Assembly (NCBI GenBank): GCA_025965295.1
Contig: JAOPXF010000107.1
Span: 1-10,331, forward strand
Reading direction: 5' to 3'
Source: Nocardioides sp.
GTDB lineage: Bacteria > Actinomycetota > Actinomycetes > Propionibacteriales > Nocardioidaceae
DNA: 10,331 nt
Below are positions 1 through 5,386 of the stretch, one piece after another. Position 1 is the stretch's first letter. Every line of letters begins with the position of its first letter. The translations under genes were made by a program, and so were the position numbers. Below the pieces are notes generated by a model, which had not been told where the DNA came from, did no database searches, and worked only from the letters and a program-made list of their open reading frames with translations.

Positions 1-292
1 GCCAGATCCAGCCCGGCACGCGGCCCCGGGGCGCGGCGTGCTGGGCCGGCGCGGCCTGGAGCGGCTGGGTGCCGGGGGGCGGGAACGGCGCCCAGTGCAG
101 CGGCGGCGCCTGGGTCGTGGGCGGGACCCACGAGGGAGCCGGCGGCTCGGTGGGCCGGGCGAAGCTCAGCGGCAGGGTCGACTCGGTCTCGGCCGCGCCG
201 TCGCCCTCCGCGGGGCGGTCGGAGGGACCGGTCGAGGGCCGGGCGGCGGGTTGGTCTGGACCGGGCTCGGGGCGCTGGTCGTCGTCGTTCAC
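1..292 (-). CDS. Probable HtrA/trypsin-like serine protease, N-terminal part only (cut by window edge)
   Basis: About 97 residues are visible. They form an acidic then strongly proline-rich, low-complexity segment, ending in a basic RGRVPGWIW stretch that looks like the approach to a membrane segment. No protease domain is inside the window. The assignment rests on context: it is the third gene after an ECF sigma factor and a zinc anti-sigma factor, the place held by htrA (Rv1223) in the sigE-rseA-htrA cluster of mycobacteria. Actinobacterial HtrA-like proteases typically have such disordered cytoplasmic N-termini before one TM helix and a periplasm-side trypsin/PDZ part. The start is uncertain: GTG at 292 is chosen, but an in-frame TTG at 310 is also open (a TAG lies two codons before it). 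Neither has a well-spaced Shine-Dalgarno. The gene begins 15-33 nt after the anti-sigma stop, so it is probably co-transcribed. It could instead be another proline-rich membrane protein. Confidence 0.6.
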   Translation of the reverse strand, partial: MNDDDQRPEPGPDQPAARPSTGPSDRPAEGDGAAETESTLPLSFARPTEPPAPSWVPPTTQAPPLHWAPFPPPGTQPLQAAPAQHAAPRGRVPGWIW

Positions 293-325
293 GTCCCTAT
301 CTTGACCCAACGCCTAAATCGGGAC

Positions 326-808
326 CTACGGGGTGCGCTCGCGACGACCCGGGCTGGCCGCCGGGGACAGCGTCGGCGTGACGACACGCGGCGCGTCGGA
401 GGGCCGTACGAGGTGGGTCAGGGGGGCGGGGCGGTCGACCGGCGCGTCGGCGGGGGCGACGCCCAGGGCGAGCACTCCCATCACGGCCGCGCCGACGGCA
501 CCGCCGCCGATCGCGACCAGCCCGCCGTTGCGGCGCAGCCGGCTCCCGTGGGCCCCGGCCAGGGCGAGGTAGGCGTCACCGGGCGGCACGCCGGCGGGGC
601 CGCCCAGCAGCGAGCCCTTGAGGTGCTCGGGAGCCGGGCCGCCGCCGTAGGAGAGGCCGGCGAGCCGGGTCTTGACCCAGCCCTCGCGCTCGACCTGGTC
701 ACGGCACGCGTGGCAGGCGTGGACGTGGACCCACGCCCGCTCGGCCTCCTCCGGGGAGAGCTGGCCGTCGAGCAGGGCGCTGATGCGTGGTCCGAGGTGG
801 CCGATCAC
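326..808 (-). CDS. Zinc-type transmembrane anti-sigma factor (RseA-like)
   Basis: A 160-residue protein. The N-terminal half carries the zinc anti-sigma signature H28-x3-C32-x2-C35 (HVHACHAC), which in this family folds around sigma regions 2 and 4 and keeps the sigma factor off RNA polymerase. Residues about 96-118 form one glycine/alanine/valine-rich membrane helix, followed by a roughly 40-residue Pro/Arg-rich tail. This predicts a cytoplasmic anti-sigma domain, one TM and a short outside segment. The GTG start overlaps the sigma-factor stop as GTGA (805-808), giving translational coupling and roughly matched synthesis of the two partners. By position it corresponds to rseA (Rv1222) next to sigE. 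The partner is inferred to be the sigma factor directly upstream. The GTG is chosen because it gives the exact overlap and the methionine directly precedes the conserved anti-sigma helix. Confidence 0.9.
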   Translation of the reverse strand: MIGHLGPRISALLDGQLSPEEAERAWVHVHACHACRDQVEREGWVKTRLAGLSYGGGPAPEHLKGSLLGGPAGVPPGDAYLALAGAHGSRLRRNGGLVAIGGGAVGAAVMGVLALGVAPADAPVDRPAPLTHLVRPSDAPRVVTPTLSPAASPGRRERTP

Positions 809-1410
809 GGGGTCCCCCACCCGGAGAGCACGCCGGTGGTCGGGGCCGGACCGGAGTAGCGGGCGCGGCCGCCCTGGGGGGCGCGGTGGGCCAGCGCCGC
901 GCGGAGCATGGCCCGGCCACGGTGGATGCGGGAGCGGACGGTGCCGAGCTTGGCGTCGAGGATCCCGGCGATCTCCTCGTAGGTGAGCCCCTCGACGTCG
1001 CACAGGACGACGGCCGCCCGGAAGTCCGGCGGCAGGGTCGCGAGGGCCCGCTCGATGTCGTCGTCGAAGGTCGTGTCGGCGTACGCCACGTCGGGCGTCG
1101 GGGTGGTGCTGGTGAGCCGGTCCGCGCGCTCGTCGGAGAGGGCGTCGAAGCGGATCCGCTGCTTGCGGCGCGCCTGGTCGAGGAAGAGGTTGGTCGTGAT
1201 CCGGTGCAGCCAGCCCTCGAAGGTGCCCGGGGTGTACGTCGACAGCGACCGGAAGACCCGGACGAAGACCTCCTGGGTGAGGTCCTCCGCGTCGTGCCGG
1301 TTGCCGGTCAGGCGGTAGGCCAGCCGGTAGACCCGATCGGAGTGCTGCTCGACGATCTCGTCCCACGACGGCACGCCGTCGGTGCCGCGGGGGTCCGCCT
1401 CTGCGTCCAC
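805..1410 (-). CDS. sigE: ECF RNA polymerase sigma factor, SigE/RpoE type
   Basis: A 201-residue ECF sigma factor that directs RNA polymerase to stress promoters. Region 2 spans about residues 20-85, with the core-binding/-10 segment (YRLTGNRHDAEDLTQEVFVR, 32-51) followed by TFEGWLHRITTN. Region 4 spans about 120-175, with the helix-turn-helix LTYEEIAGIL...GTVRSRIHRGR that reads the -35 box. There is no region 1.1 or 3, as expected for ECF members. The GTG start at 1410 is supported by a perfect AAGGAG at 1417-1422 with 6 nt spacing. It is followed by an overlapping anti-sigma gene and a probable htrA, and is divergent from an O-methyltransferase, which is the arrangement around mycobacterial sigE (Rv1220c-Rv1223). 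It is probably regulated by the adjacent anti-sigma factor and by an ECF-type promoter about 120 nt upstream. The gene symbol rests on family plus synteny. Confidence 0.93.
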   Translation of the reverse strand: MDAEADPRGTDGVPSWDEIVEQHSDRVYRLAYRLTGNRHDAEDLTQEVFVRVFRSLSTYTPGTFEGWLHRITTNLFLDQARRKQRIRFDALSDERADRLTSTTPTPDVAYADTTFDDDIERALATLPPDFRAAVVLCDVEGLTYEEIAGILDAKLGTVRSRIHRGRAMLRAALAHRAPQGGRARYSGPAPTTGVLSGWGTP

Positions 1411-1416
1411 CGGGGT

Positions 1417-1422
1417 CTCCTT
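1417..1422 (-). promoter_or_regulatory. Shine-Dalgarno of the sigE-like gene
   Basis: AAGGAG on the minus strand, 6 nt before the GTG at 1410. It fixes the start of the sigma factor at this GTG. Confidence 0.8.
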
Positions 1423-1536
1423 GCCGCGCGTCGTCCGCGCCTGTGATCCGAACAGTGCCCTGACCCCTCACGCTAGGAAGTGCGGCTGAGAGAACCCTGT
1501 GAAGGCTTCCACCCAGATGCTGTGAACTCACCCGGA

Positions 1537-1564
1537 CAACGACTCGTGGCCCCGTGGTGTTCCC
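1537..1564 (-). promoter_or_regulatory. Putative ECF-sigma promoter (GGGAAC-N18-GTTG) for the sigE operon
   Basis: Read on the minus strand, a GGGAAC -35 box (1564-1559) is followed by exactly 18 nt and then GTTG (1540-1537). This matches the GGAAC / (C)GTT layout of actinobacterial ECF promoters and the GGGAAT-N18-GTT spacing known for the SigR/SigH type. Transcription would begin near 1530, leaving a leader of about 120 nt before the sigma gene. It suggests autoregulation, or control by another stress sigma such as a SigH homologue. The box overlaps the upstream region of the divergent methyltransferase. It is seen by eye only, with no transcription data. Confidence 0.5.
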
Positions 1565-1617
1565 GTCTCTTCACGATACGGTGTTTCCACTTCATCCGGG
1601 TTCGCCCGGCCTCACCC

Positions 1618-1623
1618 AGGAGG
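1618..1623 (+). promoter_or_regulatory. Perfect Shine-Dalgarno deciding an ATC start for the O-methyltransferase
   Basis: AGGAGG, 5 nt before the ATC at 1629-1631. No ATG, GTG or TTG in the reading frame lies at a usable distance after it. The upstream in-frame GTGs at 1554 and 1581 have no ribosome binding site. Confidence 0.7.
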
Positions 1624-1628
1624 CAACC

Positions 1629-2279
1629 ATCACCACGCCGATCAAGCCCGCGAGCTGGTCCTACGCCGAGGGCTTCGTCGCCGAGGACGACGTCCTCGCG
1701 GCGGCCCGCGCCCGCGCCGAGGAGGTCGGGGTCGTCCCGATCGGCTCCGGCGGCGGCGCCGCCCTCCGCTTCCTCGCCTCCGTCCTGGACGCCCGGGCGG
1801 TCGTCGAGGTCGGCACCGGCACCGGCGTCTCGGGGCTGTGGCTGCTGCGCGGGATGCGCTCAGACGGCGTGCTGACCACGGTCGACATCGAGGCCGAGCA
1901 CCAGCGGCTCGCCAAGCAGACCTTCGCCGACGCCGGCATCCCGGCCCAGCGGGCCCGCACGATCTCCGGGGCCGCGCTCGAGGTGCTCCCCCGCCTCACC
2001 GACGGCCACTACGACCTGGTCTTCTGCGACGGCGACAAGGCCGAGTACGCCGCCTACCTCAAGGAGGCCATGCGCCTGCTGCGGCCCGGCGGCGTCGTCG
2101 CGTTCGACAACGCCCTGTGGCACGACCGGGTCGCCGACCCCGCCCAGCGCGACGAGGACACCGTCTCGATCCGCGACCTGGGCCATGCCATCGCCGAGAA
2201 CGAGAGCCTCGTGTCCGTGCTGCTGCCCGTGGGCGACGGCCTGCTGGCCGCCAAGAAGGTGTGGACCCCCGAGGTCTGA
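1629..2279 (+). CDS. SAM-dependent O-methyltransferase (class I, COMT/CCoAOMT-like; Rv1220c-type)
   Basis: From the ATC at 1629 the protein has 216 residues, close to the 215 of M. tuberculosis Rv1220c, which it resembles along its length (AEG near the N-terminus, GVSGLWLL, GVLTTVDIE, end LVPLGDG-type motif). The SAM-binding motif I is EVGTGTGVSGLWLL (residues about 60-73), with the acidic motif II at VDIE (85-88). FCDGDKAEY (D134) and FDN (D160-N161) sit where metal-dependent catechol/caffeoyl-CoA O-methyltransferases bind their divalent cation. From memory the mycobacterial homologue lacks the DN pair, so this copy may be the catalytically more typical one. The substrate is unknown. The start is odd: AGGAGG is spaced for ATC rather than a standard start. 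Annotation pipelines would probably choose GTG at 1554 or 1581, adding 16-25 unsupported residues. The gene is divergent from sigE, a conserved actinobacterial pairing. Confidence 0.9.
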   Translation: MTTPIKPASWSYAEGFVAEDDVLAAARARAEEVGVVPIGSGGGAALRFLASVLDARAVVEVGTGTGVSGLWLLRGMRSDGVLTTVDIEAEHQRLAKQTFADAGIPAQRARTISGAALEVLPRLTDGHYDLVFCDGDKAEYAAYLKEAMRLLRPGGVVAFDNALWHDRVADPAQRDEDTVSIRDLGHAIAENESLVSVLLPVGDGLLAAKKVWTPEV

Positions 2280-2282
2280 CCC

Positions 2283-2322
2283 GGTCTCGATACGGGCGCT
2301 GCGCGCCCTACTCGACCACCGA
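2283..2322. repeat. Palindromic intergenic repeat, possible bidirectional terminator
   Basis: An imperfect inverted repeat of about 40 bp. The outer arms are GGTCTCGATAC on the left and TACTCGACCACC on the right. The inner stem is a perfect GGGCGC-TGC-GCGCCC (2294-2308). The outer arms (GGTCTCGATACG ... CTACTCGACCACC) match, from memory, a dispersed palindromic repeat common between genes in Nocardioides and other high-GC actinobacteria, where the inner stem varies. It lies 3 nt after the methyltransferase stop and 7 nt before the stop of the convergent YdhR-like gene, so it could end transcription from both sides. There is no U-tract. Only one copy is in the window. Confidence 0.65.
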
Positions 2323-2329
2323 ACGACCG

Positions 2330-2686
2330 TCAGGCGCGGGGGGTGGCCCGGAAGCCCTCGGCGCCCTCGGCGACCGCCACGACGTCGCACTCCTCGATGA
2401 GGATCGGCGCGCTGCCGACGATCTTCGACCCGGGGGCGTCCGCGGCGCCGGCACTGAAGGTGCGCTGGAACTCCGCGCGGTCCTCGTCTCTCGCGAAGAC
2501 GTAGCAGCCCTCGAACCACTCGCCGGCACGCATCCGCCAGGTCTTGAACCCCAGCCCGCCCATGCCGGTGAACCGGGCGTGCGAGGTGTCGGCGACGTAC
2601 GACGCCAGCTCGGCCTCGACGCCCTCGGGCGCGTCGGCGAGGGACCAGCGGACGGTCAGACCCAACATGTTCGCCGGGTGGGTCAC
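2330..2686 (-). CDS. Small YdhR-like (putative monooxygenase) alpha/beta-barrel protein
   Basis: A 118-residue protein with no signal or TM segment. The pattern GLGFKTWRMRAGEWFEGCYVF (residues about 44-64), a following EDRAEFQRTF helix and the late EECDVVAVAEG strand resemble the YdhR/ABM type of small ferredoxin-like, dimeric alpha/beta-barrel proteins, often called putative monooxygenases. I cannot name a substrate, and the family call is moderate. GTG at 2686 is chosen over ATG at 2668: it overlaps the aminopeptidase stop as GTGA (2683-2686) and has GGAG 7 nt upstream, whereas the ATG has no ribosome site. It is the last gene of a DUF3117 - pepA - ydhR-like operon, ending next to a palindromic repeat. 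The alternative is an uncharacterised dimeric barrel protein without redox function. Confidence 0.7.
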   Translation of the reverse strand: MTHPANMLGLTVRWSLADAPEGVEAELASYVADTSHARFTGMGGLGFKTWRMRAGEWFEGCYVFARDEDRAEFQRTFSAGAADAPGSKIVGSAPILIEECDVVAVAEGAEGFRATPRA

Positions 2687-4242
2687 GAGATCGCTCCGAC
2701 CGGGTCGTCGGCACCGAGCCAGGTCAGCAGGGCCCGGGCTCCGAAGCCGGTGGGGCCGGTGGTCCACTCGTGGCGCTCGTCGGGCGAGTCGCCCGCCGAC
2801 GCGATGTCGAGGTGGGCCCACGGGACGTCGCCGACGAAGTGCTGGAGGAACAGGGCCGCGGTGATCGCGCCCGGCCCGCCCGGCGCGTTGTCGGCGTCGG
2901 CGACCTTCGAGCTGAGCTTCTCCTCGTAGGCCTCGGCCAGCGGGAAGCGCCACAGTGGCTCGCCCGCGGCCTCGCCGGCCGCCGAGATCACGTCGGCGAG
3001 GCCCTCGTGGTTGGCGAAGTAGCCGCCCAGGCGCTGGCCCAGGGCGACCTTCATCGCGCCGGTCAGCGTCGCGATGTCGACGATGACGTCGGGCTCGATC
3101 GTGTCGACGGCGTACGCCAGCGCGTCGGCGAGCACCAGCCTGCCCTCGGCGTCGGTGTTGGTGACCTCGCTGGTGCGGCCGCCGTAGTGGCGCAGGACGT
3201 CGCCGGGGCGCAGCGCGTTGCCGCCGATGGCGTTCTCGGCCGCGGCGACCAGGCCGACGACCCGCACGGGGCAGCCCACGGCACCGAGGGCGCCGAGCAC
3301 GGCGATGACGACGGCGCCGCCGGTCATGTCGCGCTTCATGTTGACCATCGCCTCGCCGGGCTTGATCGAGAGACCACCGGTGTCGAAGGTGATGCCCTTG
3401 CCGACCAGGACCACGGTCGGGGTCTTCCTGTTCGCCTTGTGGGGCGTGTAGTCGAGGCGGATCAGGCGCGGCGGTGTCGCGGAGGCCTGACCGACCCCGA
3501 TGATGCCGCCGAAACCCTCGTCGGCGAGCTTGCGCTCGTCCCAGATGGTGACCGCGAGTCCGGACTCCTCACCCAGGAGGCGGGCCTGCTCGGCCAGCCA
3601 GGCAGGGCTCTTGAGGTTCGACGGGACCGTCGCGAGCATCCGGGCGCGCCACCCGGCGCCGCCGATGGCGAGCGCGCGGTCGAGCGCGGGCGCGAGCGAG
3701 TCGCGGTCGGGGAGGCCCGCCAGCACGACCCGGGCCACCGGCAGGTGCTCGGGGGGTGTGGAGCGCCAGTGGAAGCCGAACGAGCCGAGCATCGCACCCA
3801 CCACGAACGCCTCGAGCCCCTCGTCGGGTGCGAGCGCCGGGATCGACGTGGCGACACTGGTCCGGTCGCGGGTGGCGCGGGCCAGCGCGGCCCCAGCCCG
3901 CCGGAAGTCGAGCACGCCCTGGTCGCCCACACCGACCAGCAGCACCCAGCGCAGCGCGTCGTTCTCGGGCCCCCCGAGGGGGACCGGGAGCGAGGTCACC
4001 TCACCGGCCCTGCCGGTCGCCCGGTTCATCTCGAGCAGCGCGAGCAGGTCGGTGCCGAGCTGCTCGGACACCTCGTCGCCACCGGGCCCGAGCAGCACCG
4101 AGCCGCCCGCCTCACCCGGCAGGACCGGGAGGGCCAGCACCTCGACGCCGAGGATGGCGTGCGGCCGGAGGTCGCTGAGCGCGAACTCCGGCGGTGAGAC
4201 CTGCGCGGGGAGCGAGGGAGCGTCGGGTGCGGCCACCGGCAT
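2683..4242 (-). CDS. pepA: Leucyl aminopeptidase, M17 family (PepA)
   Basis: A 519-residue cytosolic metallo-aminopeptidase that releases N-terminal amino acids, acting as a hexamer with two metal ions per active site in characterised members. The C-terminal catalytic domain begins near residue 270. Metal and catalytic residues are visible as K282 and D287 in LVGKGITFDTGG, D305 in MKRDMTGG, and D364, E366 and R368 in the M17 signature NTDAEGRL. The N-terminal 160 residues are the less conserved regulatory/oligomer domain. Length is normal and all key residues are present. The ATG at 4242 follows the DUF3117 stop by 10 nt. No Shine-Dalgarno precedes it (GCCTCCT, the complement of one, lies there), so translation probably depends on ribosomes finishing the upstream small gene. 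Its stop overlaps the YdhR-like start, so the three genes form one operon. Confidence 0.95.
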   Translation of the reverse strand: MPVAAPDAPSLPAQVSPPEFALSDLRPHAILGVEVLALPVLPGEAGGSVLLGPGGDEVSEQLGTDLLALLEMNRATGRAGEVTSLPVPLGGPENDALRWVLLVGVGDQGVLDFRRAGAALARATRDRTSVATSIPALAPDEGLEAFVVGAMLGSFGFHWRSTPPEHLPVARVVLAGLPDRDSLAPALDRALAIGGAGWRARMLATVPSNLKSPAWLAEQARLLGEESGLAVTIWDERKLADEGFGGIIGVGQASATPPRLIRLDYTPHKANRKTPTVVLVGKGITFDTGGLSIKPGEAMVNMKRDMTGGAVVIAVLGALGAVGCPVRVVGLVAAAENAIGGNALRPGDVLRHYGGRTSEVTNTDAEGRLVLADALAYAVDTIEPDVIVDIATLTGAMKVALGQRLGGYFANHEGLADVISAAGEAAGEPLWRFPLAEAYEEKLSSKVADADNAPGGPGAITAALFLQHFVGDVPWAHLDIASAGDSPDERHEWTTGPTGFGARALLTWLGADDPVGAIS

Positions 4243-4252
4243 CAGGAGGCCA

Positions 4253-4420
4253 TCAGCCGACGACGTCCTTCAGTGCGCTGCCGAGAGCGCCTGCCTCCTC
4301 GGCGTTGAGCTCGACAACGAGGCGGCCACCGCCCTCGAGCGGGACGCGCATCACGATACCGCGCCCTTCCTTGGTGACCTCCAGCGGACCGTCGCCGGTC
4401 CGCGGCTTCATCGCCGCCAT
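4253..4420 (-). CDS. DUF3117 small conserved protein (Rv1211-like)
   Basis: A complete 55-residue protein, too short for usual ORF cut-offs. It begins MAAMKPRTGDGPLEVTKEGR, continues GIVMRVPLEGGGRLVVEL, and ends in a short acidic/alanine helix and KDVVG. This is the near-invariant DUF3117 sequence of actinobacteria, corresponding to the core of M. tuberculosis Rv1211. Its function is not known to me. The fold is probably two or three beta-strands plus one helix, with no membrane or secretion signal. The start is well supported: AGGAAGAGG at 4428-4436, 7 nt before the ATG. A GATAAT-like -10 box lies about 75 nt upstream. It is the first gene of an operon with pepA, 10 nt apart, and its termination may drive pepA translation. 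Confidence 0.93.
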   Translation of the reverse strand: MAAMKPRTGDGPLEVTKEGRGIVMRVPLEGGGRLVVELNAEEAGALGSALKDVVG

Positions 4421-4494
4421 CCGCGCACCTCTTCCTGTTGCTTTTCCAGAGCGGAGAGGGTCCGAGCGACCCCCGCACGCCGTACGCGTCGTCC

Positions 4495-4500
4495 ATTATC
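4495..4500 (-). promoter_or_regulatory. Putative -10 box for the DUF3117-pepA operon
   Basis: GATAAT on the minus strand, a strong AT-rich outlier in this GC-rich DNA and one mismatch from TATAAT. It would place the transcript start near 4488, about 68 nt before the DUF3117 ATG. No clear TTGACA-like -35 box is seen at 16-18 nt. An inverted repeat (GGTGG...CCACC around CCGCGG, about 4507-4528) lies just upstream. Confidence 0.4.
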
Positions 4501-4570
4501 CCCCATGGTGGGCGCTCCGCGGACCACCGGCCATCCCATAACTCACGGGCGCCCGGGGGCAGGTGGCTGG

Positions 4571-4576
4571 CAGACT
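4571..4576 (+). promoter_or_regulatory. Putative -10 box for leaderless paaX-type gene
   Basis: CAGACT (one mismatch from TAGACT, TANNNT type) lies exactly 6 nt before the ATG at 4583, so a transcript starting 7 nt after the box would begin at the A of the ATG. There is no Shine-Dalgarno before this gene. The same GGCAGACT string precedes the next gene at 5372-5379. No good -35 box is seen. Confidence 0.4.
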
Positions 4577-4582
4577 CCCCGC

Positions 4583-5359
4583 ATGCATGCTCGGTCGGCC
4601 CTCTTCGACGTCTACGGGGACCACCTGCGGGCCCGGGGCAGCCAGGCTCCGGTGGCCGCTGTGGTGCGGCTGCTGGACCCCGTGGGCATCGCGGCACCGG
4701 CCGTCCGGACCGCCATCTCCCGGATGGTCATGCAGGGCTGGCTCGAGCCCGTGCAGCTCGCCACCGGGCGGGGCTACCGCGCCACCGAGCGCGCCGTACG
4801 CCGCCTCGACGAGGCCGCCGACCGCATCTACCGGCGCTCCGAGCCGGACTGGGACGGCGGCTGGCACCTCGCGATCGTCGAGCCCCCGGCCGCGCGCAGT
4901 GCCCGGACCCGCCTGCGCGCCGACCTCGGCTTCGTGGGCTATGCCGAGCTGTCCGACAACGTCTGGGTCAGCCCCTACCCGCGCGCCGAGCTCGCCTCCG
5001 TGCTGGACCGCGCGGGCGCAGCGGTCCGCACCGCCCGGGCCGCCGACTTCGACCCGCCCCCCACGAGCGCCTGGGACCTCGCGGCGCTGCACGACGCCTA
5101 CTCCCGGTGGCTCGCGACCGCCGACGACCTGATCGCGGCCCAGCTGGACGCCCACGACGACGAGGACGAGGCCGCCTTCGCCGCGCGCTTCCACCTGGTC
5201 CACGAGTGGCGCAAGTTCCTCTTCGCCGACCCCGGGCTGCCCGGCGAGCTGCTGCCGGCCGACTGGCCGGGCGTGGCGGCCGCGGAGCTGTTCGCGAGCG
5301 AGGCCACCCGGCTCAAGCCGGGCGCCGACCGGTTCGTGGCCCGCTGCCTGGACTCCTGA
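4583..5359 (+). CDS. PaaX-family transcriptional regulator
   Basis: A 258-residue regulator. Residues about 5-75 form the winged helix-turn-helix (PVAAVVRLLDPVGIAAPAVR, then TAISRMVMQGWLEPVQ and TGRGYRATER). A central PaaX domain carries the SEPDWDGGWHLAIVE segment (about 86-100). A C-terminal PaaX domain has VHEWRKFLF...DPGLPGELLPADWPG (206-230), the usual family ending. In enteric bacteria PaaX represses phenylacetate degradation genes and is released by phenylacetyl-CoA. Here it lies 27 bp upstream of a PaaG-like isomerase on the same strand, which supports a related role, though no other paa genes are in the window. The ATG is chosen by domain start and by the leaderless-type box at 4571-4576. 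There is no ribosome binding site. The specific effector is an inference, as PaaX relatives control varied pathways. Confidence 0.92.
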   Translation: MHARSALFDVYGDHLRARGSQAPVAAVVRLLDPVGIAAPAVRTAISRMVMQGWLEPVQLATGRGYRATERAVRRLDEAADRIYRRSEPDWDGGWHLAIVEPPAARSARTRLRADLGFVGYAELSDNVWVSPYPRAELASVLDRAGAAVRTARAADFDPPPTSAWDLAALHDAYSRWLATADDLIAAQLDAHDDEDEAAFAARFHLVHEWRKFLFADPGLPGELLPADWPGVAAAELFASEATRLKPGADRFVARCLDS

Positions 5360-5363
5360 CGGA

Positions 5364-5373
5364 CCGGATCCGG
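5364..5373 (+). promoter_or_regulatory. Perfect palindrome CCGGATCCGG in the paaX-paaG gap, possible operator
   Basis: A 10-bp perfect palindrome directly abutting the CAGACT box of the paaG-like gene, in the 27-bp gap after paaX. Its position between the would-be -35 and -10 suits a repressor site, but short GC-rich palindromes occur by chance here. It does not resemble the known E. coli PaaX site. Confidence 0.25.
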
Positions 5374-5379
5374 CAGACT
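5374..5379 (+). promoter_or_regulatory. Putative -10 box for leaderless paaG-like gene
   Basis: CAGACT again, 7 nt before the ATG at 5387. No Shine-Dalgarno is present. It repeats the box and spacing found before the paaX-type gene. Confidence 0.4.
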
Positions 5380-5386
5380 GCAGCCC

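Noticed and set aside
808..1531. Upstream extension of the anti-sigma reading frame through the sigma-factor region
   Set aside because: The added residues are Arg/Pro-rich out-of-frame sigma sequence. The GTG at 808 with the GTGA overlap and the conserved anti-sigma start is the real beginning.
1521..1531. GTGA-AC-TCAC dyad in the sigE-methyltransferase gap as a CRP-type site
   Set aside because: CRP sites have TGTGA and TCACA separated by 6 nt; here the gap is 2 nt and the arms are only four bases.
1838..2929. 363-codon plus-strand frame overlapping the methyltransferase and running past its stop
   Set aside because: Out-of-frame shadow in its first part and antisense to the YdhR-like and pepA genes in the rest.
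2770..4197. 475-codon plus-strand frame opposite pepA
   Set aside because: Arg/Gly/Val-rich shadow of the aminopeptidase, whose catalytic motifs are all intact on the minus strand.
4546..4555. Palindrome CGGGCGCCCG upstream of the paaX-type gene as an operator
   Set aside because: It shares no sequence with the palindrome before the paaG-like gene, and ten-base G/C-only palindromes are frequent by chance here.
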